Shown here piece after piece: positions 39,368 to 52,661 of a stretch of 64,000 nt of DNA. Made by a program: the position numbers and the translations under genes. Location of the stretch: NCBI RefSeq assembly GCF_002775205.1, contig NC_036450.1:16635479-16699478 (forward strand), in the 5' to 3' direction. Source of the DNA: Xiphophorus maculatus (taxonomy: Eukaryota; Chordata; Actinopteri; Cyprinodontiformes; Poeciliidae). The notes under the pieces are model-generated. The model did not search any database. It was not told where the DNA came from and saw only the letters and a program-made list of their open reading frames with translations. Within the stretch, counting starts at the first letter, position 1. Each line of letters begins with the position of its first letter.

Positions 39368-39540
39368 TGTTCATGATATCTTCAAGAGAAACTGACCAAG
39401 GCTCAGTTCTGTCTGCAATCAAGCTTTTGGAGCCACACAATGCGGGGAAAAAGGGAGACTAACTTTGTTAAAGGAGCAAATAAAGTGAAGCAAATCATGC
39501 ATTTCCTCAGATTACAATAAAATCTCTAACTTATAGAGTA
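39368..39540 (+). terminator. nup214: nup214 3' UTR and poly(A) signals
   Basis: The TAG at 39365-39367 is followed by AATAAA at 39479-39484 and again at 39516-39521. Either would give a 3' UTR of roughly 130 to 175 nt. Further A-rich hexamers occur to about 39720 and later, so longer transcripts are possible. Confidence 0.5.
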
Positions 39541-41815
39541 TCGCTGTTTATCTACATGTTCTACATTTCAGCACAATACATACTTTGTGAGCTCAGTTTG
39601 TCCTTTACCTGCAACCGTTTGTACAAGCAGAAGAAATTATATACTTAATGTTCGTCACAGGATATTTCTTCTAATCAAAATATTGTGGCAAGTTTTAAGA
39701 TATTTTGTACTCAAAAATAAAAATGCAGCGGTACAAAAGCATTCAGGTGAATATGTCAAATTTTAGTCACAATGTTGATGTATTTTAAGAGTCAGCCCAC
39801 AACACTTTGTGAAACCATTGATGGGTCTGTTTAAATTAGAAAAAGAATTAGAAATGCATGTTTGTTTTGTTTTTTAAATTAAAATAAGAATCAAGGGTGT
39901 CTGTTTTTGTGAAAAAAATCTCTGTATTTTTTTTTTACATGGAAATAAAAATTCTTTTTCTGAATTTGATTTTTTTTTTTTTTTTACATTACAGATGCAA
40001 TTTTTGCTGATATTTAAAGCTCGATTCTGGTAAATTAATAGGATTTTTATAGATGTGCTTTTGTGTTTATAGTTTTGAACTTTTGTAGACTGACAGCTTT
40101 AATATGTAGGAACCCTTCATTTACATTCTACCACAAACAAAAGTATTATTCTGACACTGCAGATCTAGCAGTGTTAAATCTCGGATTTCTCATTCAGGAA
40201 GAAACTAATTTAAGGTTTTTCGAAGCACTGTACATGTGCCCAATTCTGGATTTGTGTTGTAGCATTACAATATTCTAACACGAACAGGGATTGATAATTG
40301 CAGGTGCCTCCAAATATTATGAGAAGAGTACTAAGATAACCCAATAGCGCACTATGCTTTAATGTATTGCCACAGCAGCAAGCTCTGGGCCTCCTTCACA
40401 CTGTTTGGTAATTAATGCTAAATCCTTGTTTATATGCAGCTCATTCCTCCATCTTCACCAAGGAGCACATCCACTCGTATACAGAGCTACACTCTGCCGT
40501 GGCACCACTCTGTGGGGGTCGTGTGGTCTGTGGCATTGTGGCATGTAGCCTCTGGCAGCAGAGTTGTATGACTTGTGGATTGTGTCAGTGTCACTTCATC
40601 AGCCCTTATCTTCTGTCTTTGGCCAGAACATGTGGCAGAGCTCCTAAGTAGCTCTGAAAGAGGCCTGAGAAATGTCAGGGTCGCAGTATGTGACCTCTAA
40701 CAGAGACCCGCTAAAATTGTAAAGTCCACATTGGAGTTTCAGTGTGTATATAAATGGGATCTTGAGGCCAGTGTTATTGTTAACTGAAACGGAGCAGGTT
40801 TCTTCAGCATCAGGTTACCCAAACAGTGATGTTTGTTCCGCAGCACTTATTTATTCCACATTCTGGTTAAGGAATTACAGCCGGACACGTTGACAGATTA
40901 CAGCGCCATACAGGCAGTTGCACAGCCCCAAACTCTGTAATGCTTTCAGCTAAAGCGGATGAGCTTATGAGATTCCCAGCGCCCACGCCACAACGGGTCC
41001 CCCATGACGGCGGTAAAAACAGAGTCCCTTTTGCTGTACTGCGCCTTACCTCGCATCTGACAGAAGTATGCAAATGTAATTGTACCCCGTCTCTGTCTCT
41101 TTGTTCCCTGTGATTACAAAGTGCTCAGGAGGTTGGCAGCTGTCTTCACGGAATCCAGATAAAAATAGATTTGTCCAAACCAAACAAGCTCCCCAAGCTG
41201 CACCCTGGTTCTGTCCCACCTCCACTGTGAAATGATTAGCAGTTCTTCGCTGCCTCGCTTTGCTGACATATTCATCATCTCTTCATGTGTGGCTGCACTT
41301 CATGCCGCTAGCATCATTGGTGCCATGAGGCATTTCCATGAACATTTCTCTGGCAAATGTTAGTTGTGGTCAGTCAGGTGTCTCCTTTACTGTACATATA
41401 CCAACCATTCTGGTCTTCTCACAGCAATGTGAGCTAGTTTTGTCGTCTTCTTTTTATTTACAGCATTGTTGAACATGGGTTTCAGCTGAGCAATGGCTTC
41501 CGTTTACCCTGGTGGGTAATTTTATGTGCACCGATGATCTAATAATCCTCTAACAAATAAACCCAGCAGTGCTTTGCTGAAGCAACGTCTACAGTAGTGA
41601 GTAGGTGCTGAAAAGTTAGTGAAGAGCTCTTTTTACATGAAATAATCTAAAGAAATGTCATGTCATTGTATTTAGCCTCATTCTGGGCCATTTGCAAGAA
41701 TTTGCTTTGGTTCCTCTGATCATTTTTACTTCCGCGTTATGCATCCAAATCCATCAGTACAATGCTGGGGAGAGTTTTCAGCGATTCATCTGAGCTGATT
41801 TGAGAGTTGCAGTAT

Positions 41816-41857
41816 ATCTGCATTATATTATACAATATTATACAATATAATGCAGAT
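41816..41857. repeat. Perfect 14-bp inverted repeat in the spacer
   Basis: ATCTGCATTATATT and its exact complement AATATAATGCAGAT flank a 14-base AT-rich centre. The context shows no terminator or RNA gene. Confidence 0.6.
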
Positions 41858-42467
41858 TTTCTCTAATCCACACACAGGGTTTGTATCCAGTATGTCAAAT
41901 TTTATTTCAGTACTTTCCAGGTTTGGAAATTGTTTTTTTTTATCCATATTTTAATTCTTGTCCTTTTGTCCAAAAGCTCTTTTCTTTCCTCTCCTTCCTC
42001 CCTTATTTCCATCGTTCACTCAAAGTTTTCCAGGTTCCATTTTATAAAGCCTGACCAGAAATAAAATGATTGTGAACTTTTGTGATTTTATCTTAAGATG
42101 AGCCTAAATTACTTCATCTTTGTACTGCTGGAGTAAGAAGTTATGTCACTGTGAAGATGGGGGAAAAAATCCAGAAAATGTTTATTAAGTCTGCATTTGA
42201 TTCTTGGGTTTCAACATTTTTGAAATTACATTAATCTAATTCAAACAAGATTCAATTGTTTCTGAAGATATTTATGTTTTTGGTATACATTTGTCTTGAA
42301 ACAAGTGAGAAAATTATACGATTTTCCTACAATCTCTTCCTGTTTTACAGATTCTTAAATGGAGCCTATAGATAGCAAGGTTTTAAGTCTGACGCTCAGT
42401 GAATTGTGGGACTTTTCTGCATTTTCTCTTCCTGTTAAAATACCGACGGTAGGAGCGCTCATTCTGA

Positions 42468-42709
42468 GGTAACGCCTTATTTGACTGGTTGTGAATGAGG
42501 TTGTGACAACTTGTCATTAACCAAGAAATCATGATCTGACATAAATTTGTTATAAAAGTATTACTGATTAAACTTTTAAAATTATGTAGCTTTATGTTAT
42601 CAAACAGTGATAAATAATCATGAAGACTTACTCATGTTCATGACAGGGGTTATGTCATGTTTATGACGGTGTCATTACAGGCTTATTCACAACCCGTCAA
42701 AGTGTAACC
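42468..42709. mobile_element. hAT-like MITE with 8-bp target duplication
   Basis: A 242-bp element with terminal inverted repeats of about 30 bp: left GGTAACGCCTTATTTGACTG, right end the complement of GGTTACACTTTGACGGGTTG. It is flanked by CATTCTGA on both sides (42460-42467 and 42710-42717), the 8-bp duplication expected of hAT transposons. There is no coding capacity. It shares two segments with 16485-16729, one of them inverted. Confidence 0.8.
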
Positions 42710-44721
42710 CATTCTGAAAGGGCTGAAAGAGGAACTTTGAGCTTTGAGGAGCACAAATGATAACATCCTTAACCTCACAGCTTTTAATTACACTACCTGC
42801 CTCAGCTGCTTTTCTTTGCTCACTTTCTCTCTGCCTTTAACTTGCTCGAGGATTAGGCAGGTTACTTATCTTGATACTTCAAAGGAGCTTTACACTAAAC
42901 GCTTTAATTTCAGTCAAACTCTGACTATTCAAAGCAAAGGGCTCACACAAAGTACTCTTACCTTTGCAGGGAAAGTTGTTTACTTGGAACCCAACAAGAA
43001 AAAAAAAAAAAAAACAGGTGCATGCTACAGCAATTTAAGCATTTGGCTTCTTTGCGTGAGAATGGATTACCGAGAATGAGCTTAAAGTCTTATCTATTAG
43101 GCATGGTCGTGGATGTCGGGCATTACCACAGATGTCAGGGCGAAAGGATTTCAGCATCGTCAGAGCTGCGGTCAGAAAGGTCAAAGAAGTGCTAATCAGA
43201 ATGGAAGATATCTGACTTTACTTCTCTCCACCCCCCGGATTTAAATTTAGATACTGACGTCCCCGTTTGACGACGGTAGCTTTAACATTTTGCAACACCG
43301 GGGCTGTTGAGTTCATTATTTAAGCAAGCGGTCTCTTGAGAACATTTTGGTTTCAGCTTTTCACTCTGTCGATATGTAGAATAGGTAATGAATCAAAGAC
43401 TTTCCCCCTCCTTTACCAAACAAGCATCTTCCAAATCAATGCAAATTAAACACTGCAGATTGTCACCAGATGTGTTCTGTCTGCAAAGTTTGTGAACTTA
43501 AATCAGATAAATCAATATCCAGCTATAGATTACATCTTTTGTCGAGTCCGGATTCCACTGCAGCCCATCAATTGAGCAACATAAGTCATATTTAATTGTG
43601 TGAAATCATATGCAGGATGTATGAATGTATGATCAACTGACATAAAATGTAACCAGTTTCGCCTATTTCCACACATTCTCTTGCGTTCATTTCCTGCATC
43701 TGTCTTTGTTATCCATAACGTTGTGTAACTTTCAAGATCAAAGTGCAAGTTACCGTTAAGTTGAAGGACCCTTTGGCTTTATTTCATTACTGGGAGTTAA
43801 AGTTTTCAAACTCACGCAAATTAATTATGAACTAGAGTCAGACGAGAGTTTAACTCTCACACAAGGCTGAGTTTATAATTGCACCAAGTATCTTGATGCT
43901 TTCCCCTTAGGAGCTGCTTGTGATGTCTGAGTTTATTACTAAAAGCCTTGGCAGCGTGTGGGAGGTGTGGGCTCCAACTCCATCACCTGCTGTAATTACA
44001 CTGATGGCAGCCAAAGGTTGCCTCCGAGTCGTCCTGCCTCGGCTTGTGGGATGTTCATCTCTTAATAGCTATCATTAATTTAAATGGAATATCACATTAT
44101 GCTGTGTACGCTAATCAACCATTGTCCTACCTCGAGCCTCGGCCTGACGGTCCAGATGTACGTGTCGCTCAAACGTCATCCTCTTACATAACTGCGGGGA
44201 CTGCGGCCGGAATGGCTGGCTCGGAGCTTAAGAGTGATTTATCTGCTTTGTTGCGGCGTTTCATTTCAATAAATGTTACATTACGTTGTCTGGATGGCAT
44301 CTACGAGCGCGGAACAGCGTCGCGGCCTTCGAGGGTATTAAAAAGTTTCAAATTTTACTCGCAGAGGACTGCCCCAGGGTTTGATCTCACTAATAAAACG
44401 CCGTTCTATCATATTGCAAAGCTGTCTGGAAATGCGGCCTTGGGACTCCTGTTTCGGTTAGGAGACTCATGGCAACCTTCTATCAGTTTAATAAAAACTT
44501 TATAGATTTATTTGTGCTTTGGCCATTATTCTGGGATAAATACTAAAACGTGGATAATCTAAATGTATCATAAACCTTTAGACCCTGGGGCTCACAGCCG
44601 CCGTGACATCCAATTAATCATGGAGGGATTTGATCTCCACCTGTTCATGATGCCCTCCACTAAAAACTCAGAGTGTTTTTAGTAACACATCATGAGGATG
44701 CCAGTATACCCCTTACTGTAC

Positions 44722-44945
44722 CAGGGGTCTCAAACTCCAGTCCTCGAGGGCCGCAGTCCTGCAACTTTTAGATGAGCCTCTGCTGCACCACACCTGAATA
44801 GAATAATTAGTCATTAGCAAGGCTCTGGAGAACTGATCTACACAAGGAGGAGGTCATTAAACCATTTCTTTCCAGTGTTTTGTACCTGTGGCACATCTAA
44901 ACACTGTAGGACAGCTGCCCTCGAGGACTGGAGTTTGAGCCCCTG
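44722..44945. mobile_element. Palindromic hAT-like MITE with CCTCGAGG arms
   Basis: The 224-bp element begins CAGGGGTCTCAAACTCCAGT and ends with its near-complement, with CCTCGAGGGC in both arms. The interior has the GCACCACACCTGAATAGAAT and GGCTCTGGAGAACTGATCTA blocks of a very common teleost repeat. Flanking target duplications are not clear. A relative lies at 55182-55405. Confidence 0.8.
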
Positions 44946-44967
44946 AACTGTTTCTCCCTTTACTTGT

Positions 44968-45533
44968 AGTGCCTTGTAAAACTATTCACATACTTCACCA
45001 AATCAAATCTGACAAACTTAATCAAGTTAAACTTCTATTAAAATAAATGATGACTTTAGACAAAACAGTTTTTTTTTATCTTTTTACCTATAGGAATGTT
45101 ATGATGAGGAAATCCAGTCTTCAAAATTCCTCATCATCAAATAGCTCAACCTTTTGTTTCATCAAATGACAATCATCCAAAGACTTCACTCCTAAAACTT
45201 GGTCTAAAGCACAGCCAGGTGCCCTCTGTCAGCCTCCCAGCAGACTGTCTTGTCCTTTAAATCAGGCTGAATAAGATTCACCTGCTATGATTTTACTCTT
45301 ACACTGGGGTCATTCTCAAGTTGATTACCTGTCCGACTAACATCCTTCATTCCTCATGATTGACTTGAGCATGGTCAGATTCCAACTCACTTTATGTTGT
45401 AGAAGGCATTAAATTTGGCCTATTTATTTATGTATTTATTTACTTTTACAGAAAATCAAAATCTGATTTCTTTCTTTCTTTCTTTACTTTGAATGAAGTT
45501 TATAAAACTGTTTAAATATTTATGCCTTTGTCA
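44968..45533. repeat. Decayed DNA transposon with AGTGCCTTG-type ends
   Basis: The left end AGTGCCTTGTAAAACTATTC matches the terminal repeat seen at 1505, and the right end (AAACTGTTTAAATATTTATG then CCTTTGTCA) resembles its complement. The interior is too diverged to classify. Confidence 0.4.
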
Positions 45534-46387
45534 GCGCTGGGCTCAGTTTGCAAGTTACTAACAACTAAGTTTAGAATTTACACCAGCGTGAAACAAAAAC
45601 ACAGCATGACAATTCAACGTCCCAAAATGGATTGTCTTACTTTGCTTAACAGGTGATGTCACACAGAGGAATCAAGCTTTCCTGGCATTTTCTGAAGTGC
45701 AGTACAATTTAGTTAAATAGATACTTTGGTTATTATTTGGAGGAACAAATAGGGACAGGTGGAGGTTTGCAGGGAGCTGCAGCCGCGATGTAAATATAGT
45801 CGTGAATGTGCAGTTCAGGAATGTGACCAGGATAGCAGAGACCGCATGCTTGGAGCTGACTGGGGTCAAGTAAACTTTCCATGCAAAGGAGTGTCGATAC
45901 TCACCTCTGGCTTTTTCATTCATCAAAAGACTTTGAACTCGTCACAAAAAAAAAAATCCAGAAATTCCTGTGAAAACATGCAAAAAGCTAATTAAGGAAC
46001 AATGCTATTCCAATAATATACGGACAAAAAGATGTTTGTTTTTAGATTTATGATCCTTTTATATTGTTTAATTATCTTTTGAGATAATTTCCTGGCAAAG
46101 AAATTACAAGTACCCGAGTGACCCACACTTTATACTTCAAGTAAAAAGTTATTTAGCACACAGGAAAGATGAAGTCTACTTATTTTGCATCTTCCTTCTT
46201 TTTTTCTTATTATTTTAACTAAGAACTTATTTTTAATTGGATACAAATAATTTTATGTCAGTTACAGCAGAAGCAGGGAGTTTATATTTTCTGATGACTT
46301 CTTTTATAATCCAATCTGAAGGGAAGATTAACAGAGCATGCAGAGAACATCTATGCAGAAATTCAGTTTCAGCAGAAGCAGCAATTT

Positions 46388-46571
46388 GGCAGATTTAAGC
46401 CAACACTGTGTCGAGTCTATTTGGTCCTTTTCAGAATTGGTATTAATTTAATTCTTACAAAGTTGCATCAACAAAACATTGAGTAGGTTTAACTGTTTGA
46501 AATATTAAAATGAAATAACCAATTCTGAAAAAGACCAAACAGATTCAGCACAGTGTTGATTTAACTCTGCC
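46388..46571. repeat. Inverted-repeat element with two arms of about 55 bp
   Basis: The left arm (46388-46442) contains CCAACACTGTGTCGAGTCTA then TTGGTCCTTTTCAGAATTGG; the right arm (46517-46571) is its complement with scattered mismatches. The spacer is about 75 bp. The structure suggests a foldback element or MITE without coding capacity. Confidence 0.65.
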
Positions 46572-47807
46572 AGAGCTTCATGCTTTATTTCTCTATTTCA
46601 AAAATCCTGATCATTATCTCAATAAAAGCTCTTCTTTGAGAAACACACAGTAGTCGCCTTATGTTTTCCTCACTACCGTGTGACCCAAAGAGCTGTGGTC
46701 TAGTCTAAGTCAATCGGCATTTTGTAAGTTCTTGCTTCCATGTCGAATGACAATTATTCCACGGCTGAAAATAATCTTGCACATTTGCAGTTTTCATTTT
46801 CACTAGCTACAGTCTCTCCTAATGTTTTACAAAACTAAGTAAAGTTATTTTATGACACATTTCTAAATGGCAGGCATACATTGAAAATGTCAACACACAA
46901 AAACTAATATTCCATGGAAACACTAATTACACACCATGATTTAGCAGCTTGTATAACACCTTGAAGTAGTTATTTCCTGTGTAATATTATCTATCGCCTG
47001 CATAGTTGTTGAGTAACTTAGGCCCACTGTTCTTTATAGCTTGATTCAATTCAGTGAGATTTGCCAGCATTTGTTCCTGCATAACTCACATCAGGACACA
47101 CTATAGTATTTCTGTCAGGATGAGATCTACACTTTGACTGGAACATGATATTGTACTTTCCCGCCAGGCACTTTTACTTTGGTTTTATTCATCAGAGTTA
47201 TAGAAGTTATAATCAGATGCAACTTTGCATAAAGTAAGGCATGCTTCCATTATCTTCCATTAAAGGAAAATGTATTTACTGCTGACCTCTTAAGCCATAG
47301 TTTTTGTATGATTTTTCTAATTGTCTCAACCTTCACTGGTTACCTCTGCAGAACCATGCTGGCTAGCAAGCCTTCTCAGATAGATGAGGAGTAATAATTG
47401 TTTTTCCAAGATTGTTGCTCATATTATTATTTCACTTTGATATTGTGTAATACAAACAAAGCCTAATGAGGCAGTTTTCCTTCAGATGTGTACAAGCTAA
47501 AGACAGTTTTCTTTTCCCCTTAGCATAGCATCTTTCATAAAAGCATTTATGGAAGATGCAAATATCAAACATCTTCATTCTTGCTCTATCACCTGCACAC
47601 CTGTACGTATAGCTCTCCTATACTTTGCCACTCTTCCATCCCTTATTGTTTTCTACCATTATGTCATAATCATGTAATAATAATGTAATAATTTAAGTGA
47701 TACCAAAAAGTAGAGATATGATGAAATATTCACATCTCAGATTAAAATAAAGAAAGCACAATATTTTCTGTTTTGTATATTTTATTCTTTCATGAAAAAA
47801 TCTTTCA

Positions 47808-47810
<3 letters not shown>

Positions 47811-47878
<68 letters not shown>
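47811..47878. repeat. AT dinucleotide microsatellite, 34 units
   Basis: An uninterrupted 68-bp AT array in the nup214-fam78a spacer. It creates meaningless Tyr-Ile open frames on both strands. Confidence 0.95.
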
Positions 47879-47880
<2 letters not shown>

Positions 47881-49024
47881 GCTTTGTATCCCTGGTGTTG
47901 TGCAGTTTCACAGTTTTAAACAATTGCCAGAACCAACCAATTTTCAAGTATTGGTACACAAAAAAGAACACATTCTGCCCAAAATACTCCAGTGGTGCAC
48001 TGTGCTTCCAAGTAATCAAACTCATTTTCTTTAGTCATCTTGTGTGCTACATTTGAGAGGGTTACCTTTAAAATGATGAACTGAATTTACTGAAATAATG
48101 AGAGAGCCGGACGGCCTATGGAAAGTGGATTTGTCTCAAAATAAAACCAAAAACAAAAGCCAGGAAATGAGGCGAGGGATTCCTGAGTGGCTCAGGGGAG
48201 AGCAGATACCTTCTTCACAAAGGAAAGGTAGCTGCCCACAGAAGAACTGTGAAGGTGTGAGTTTAGGAGAGGAGATGTCAATTTACTTGGCACACAATCT
48301 CACAGACATGATTCAATCCACAGTGTTTCTCTGGGAATATAAAAACATTTATTCAAACCAAGCGGCCACTTCAGGTGCCAGGAGGTTCATGAGGGCATCA
48401 GCGTCACACTGCATAGTTTTGGCTCTTGTCCAACATTGGCACATCTCACCATCTGAACAACAAAATTAAAGACCATCAACAAAACAACCCTTCTGCTAAG
48501 TCTGGAAGTTTTGTTTTTCCTCTGGCTTTTTTTTTAAGGAAGCACATGTAGCATTGCTGACATTTTTCATTGGTGTGAACACAGCTTACACATTATGATC
48601 ATGCATGACAGGTTGAGATAAAGAGAAGACACTTAGTGCCCGTTAGCTTCAATCCAACATATAAACACTGATGATTATGGACAAACACACACTCAGTGAC
48701 CTCTTAAATTCCATTTTTTATTCTTCTTATTACTATTATTAAAATTCAAATATTAAAACAAACTAAAAATACAAGCTGCACATCTGCACATCACTCCCTA
48801 AATATTAGTAGTGAGCAGGTGTGTTGTGCTTATGGCTCTGTTCGCTCGTGCCTGTCGTCGCATGATCCACGTGCCGCCCCCCCTCTAAATGAGTACACAC
48901 TGCCAATGTGACACCGCAGTGACAATCAGATACCGGCCTGCTCCCTTCCCCTCGGGGGGAGGCTGTATGCTGGTGTGGGCTCGCTCAACCCCTGCTTTAT
49001 GACAAGGACATAACCTCAGCTGTA

Positions 49025-49197
<173 letters not shown>

Positions 49198-50744
49198 GTA
49201 TGTGGAGGAGAGAAAATGGCAGCAGACAAGTGGAGTATTTACGCTACGTATTGTCCGGCTGGGATCTTGGAACAAAGTCTGTGAAATAGAGTCCTCATGC
49301 AGCGGGGTGATGGGATAAAATTAGAAAAAAAAAGAATAATAATCTTTTCATAATGTTTGGCTCGCATCCAGGTTGCTTCCAAAAATACGTCGTTTTTATG
49401 AGAGGATTGAGTTTGTCTTCACCTTTACATTCAGTCCTCTCACTGTGACAGCCCTTTACTGTTATTATTTGGCCTCCTTAAGCCTGAGCCGTGACTCGAG
49501 CTAGTCCAGCTCAGCTCTGTTGGGCCCAAAGAGGGCTTCAGAAAGTGTGTCACTGCATATCTAAATGTGACAGCCGTCCCGCGGAAGCCTGAGCCTCCCT
49601 TTTCTTTCACCCGTGACTCAGCCTGGGACTGTGGCCGTCTCATGCCAAGCATGGATGTCAGCCATGCTTGAAATTAGAAAGTATTTAAGGGATAGTTCAT
49701 GATCTTTAGAAGTCAAGTCTGGTTAAAAAGTTATCAGCGGACAACGTCTCATCCACAGCAGATAACTGTCTTGGTGTCTTCGTTTACTTGAAATCCGCAT
49801 TAATCTGTCCCGAAGGATAAATCAAATGGACAGTTCAAGACAGGCCAAAACTAAAGCAGACTTTTATAGTTTTAAAACAGCTCTAATCATTAAATAGTCA
49901 TAGTGATTTACTGTACGTCAACAGTATTTCACAAACCTTCAAGTCATTGTCACATTTACACAATGTGGTTACTTAAAACAAAATAAAAAAATAATGAATA
50001 TCTACACAGAAAATGGAGGTAGGATGCAGTGCACCACCAATTAGTTTCCTTTGTGAAACACATGCTAAGAAAGAAGTAAAGCCCTTCCCGTCAGAATAAC
50101 CACCAAGAAGAAAAGTAAGGCAGTGCAAAAAATAAAAAAGCGTTCATTCAAGCTGCTATAATATTTACTTGAGAGAAACTTTGACTTCAAATACTTCTGC
50201 ATTCTCCATTCAGAGTACAGGAAGACCACTGGTAGTGCAACACCTATGTACATTTTCTGAGTAAATAATCATCAGCTTGTTTTTTTAAATAAAGGCTTGA
50301 TGTAAACATGCTAGCTTAATGGTTTATAAAAACTCCATTTGAATAAACCTCTACGGCGTTTTTGAGATAGGAGTTGTTTTAAGATGGTACACGTCTGCTG
50401 TTGTCTCGAACCTTTGTCCCTCTTGGCGTTAGCCTTAGAGAAAAACTCATCTGGATTTATACTGAACCAAAACAGCAAGAGTGTTATCTACTGCAGGGAA
50501 GACATTACAAAACCTCAATTTAAAAATTCTGAACTTTGCCTTTCCTTGACTTTAAATCCACAGATGGATTTGATCTGTAAATTTTGTCATGTTGTTTGAC
50601 TTCTAGCGCATTTGCTGCAGGGCCTTCGGAGATTATTCTCCAACAGTGTTAACCCACTTCTGTAGTCAGGAGAACAATTTCAATTGGTTTTCAGAAATGT
50701 TCATTCATCTAAAAAAAAAAAAAATAATAAATACTTTTTATTTT

Positions 50745-50815
50745 TTTATATCCACTTTATCCTGTTTTGGGTCACGGGGTGGGTGGGTGAAGCCTCTCCC
50801 AGCTGTCGTCAGGAT
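50745..50815 (-). repeat. Terminal fragment of the SINE-like repeat
   Basis: ATCCACTTTATCCTGTTTTG then GGTCACGGGGTGGGTG then CTCCCAGCTGTC match the 3' end of the teleost repeat seen at 13079-13380, read in the opposite orientation. Confidence 0.45.
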
Positions 50816-52661
50816 ATACTAGCTTTAGTCCAGCCTTAAGATAAAAGAAGCTATGCTTCTATTTTTGCATGTTATGCAAATGAGATAAAATGGCTTAACT
50901 GTTAAGCTTCAAAAGGCAGTGGCAGTCGCAGTTTTATTATTGTTTTTGGGCAATTCCTGGATGCCGCTTCAGATCTAGAATACTGATATGAGACAAATGC
51001 TGCACTTCTCATTCAATTTTCAGAAAGGTTTGCATTTAAATAAGAAGTTAAATATATAAACTGGTGAGTCTTATGTGTATTCAATTTGTCTGGTGGTATA
51101 AAAATTGAAAAATGAAGAAAAAAAAAATGTCTGTCTCTGGAGGAAGAAAATTTCTGAAGTCAAATTCAGCTCTAATTTTGGTTTCCTCTCAAAGTTTTCT
51201 AGATAAATGAGCATTGGGTTGTTGAGCACTGATGTTTAGCTGACCGGAGCTCTTTATTCATGCATGTGTGCCTGCGTTAACTCTCGCTGGCGGTAAAATG
51301 AAGGGAGACAGGCCCGGCATGCAGCGAGAGCTACTACAGGCAGAGAAGAGAAGTGGGTCATCTATATGCCAGCCGAGCAGTCGGCCTTAAATTCGCCCGC
51401 TTCCTGTTCTACTAGTCAGCCCCGACAGCGGAGAGAAAAAAAAAAATGTGAGAAAGGGTGGGTGGAGGATACTGTTGTACATGAGGAGTTCCTTCAAAGA
51501 CAGATTCTTGTTTTTAGTTACACATAGATAAAAACAAAACTGCTCTATGTCCTGTGTAGGCTACAGAGGTAGGAAGAAGCATGGAAGACAAAGCTAGATG
51601 AAAACAGACAAGGAGGAAGTAAAACAAAGGCCCTGAGATGGATTGATGCAGTCAATTCTACAACAGCCTATCGGCAGAATAAAGTGACAAAAATGAGGTC
51701 AACTGTGCTTTCACTAGATTTTTCTCCAGATGTTCTTAGTTTACTGTGCTAAGTACAACTGATGGCTTCACAGAGCATCTCGTTTGTTGCATAATGCACT
51801 TGAAACCCAACACACTGAGTTAGTTTGATTGTGTAACTGTTTTCCACTCATAACGCCGGGTGCTAGACACTGGATTCCTCTACACGTCAAAGATTCTATC
51901 TAAAAATTTTCTTTTGTGCTCTGGTTCCAGTCCTAAACCCACACATCCCAGCACCGAGCACCTGGAAGAATTGGGACCGCCGACTAAATAACTGCATTGC
52001 ACTTCAGTTTAAGGCGAAAGCATTTGCAGTGGAAAGCGATGTAAACTTAAGGCAGCATGGATCGAAGATCTAGAATTCCTTAAAAATGACTAAAATCTAA
52101 GTCACTCATTGCATTTCGTCATGTAAATAACCAAACAACATAAAACACAAGTGAATGCACCCTCTTCCAGCCTATAACAATAACAATAGTAAAAAAAAAG
52201 TACGACTTGTATTCGTACACGGCTTGTGCAGCATGTCTGCACACGCGATCATATCTTGCTTATCCTTACCCACGGTCTAATCAGCTGGCTCAGTTGGCCA
52301 GAGTGTAAAACTAAAAATGAAACACTGCTTCTGTTCATTTTTTGCATTTCAGCACAGTGAGACCCGACTTATGTTTGAAGGTAGAATGGTTGCAGTGAAT
52401 TGCAGTAAATTCCTTCCTCAAAAGGATCATCTGCTCCTTTTGTCTGCTGTGGTTTTTTTAACCTCTTTCTTTTGTTTGTCAGTGTTTATTTCTCTAACGT
52501 GGGGGACTATAGAGGTAAAGAATTGGGGAGAAAAAAAACAATTAAAAACGGATTAAAGCACTGAGAGGTTGGTGAAAACGGAGAGCGAAACGTAAACAAA
52601 ACATATAGTTAAGGGATGAAGTAGAGCAGGTATCAAAGGCCAGTCTGGTCAGAGGAGCAGA

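Noticed and set aside
44044..44505. Protein-coding gene in the spacer
   Set aside because: No homology, no splice partners and no poly(A) context were recognised, so it is reported only as a finding, not as a gene.
47693..48034. Tyr-Ile repeat frames on both strands
   Set aside because: Produced by the AT microsatellite at 47811-47878.
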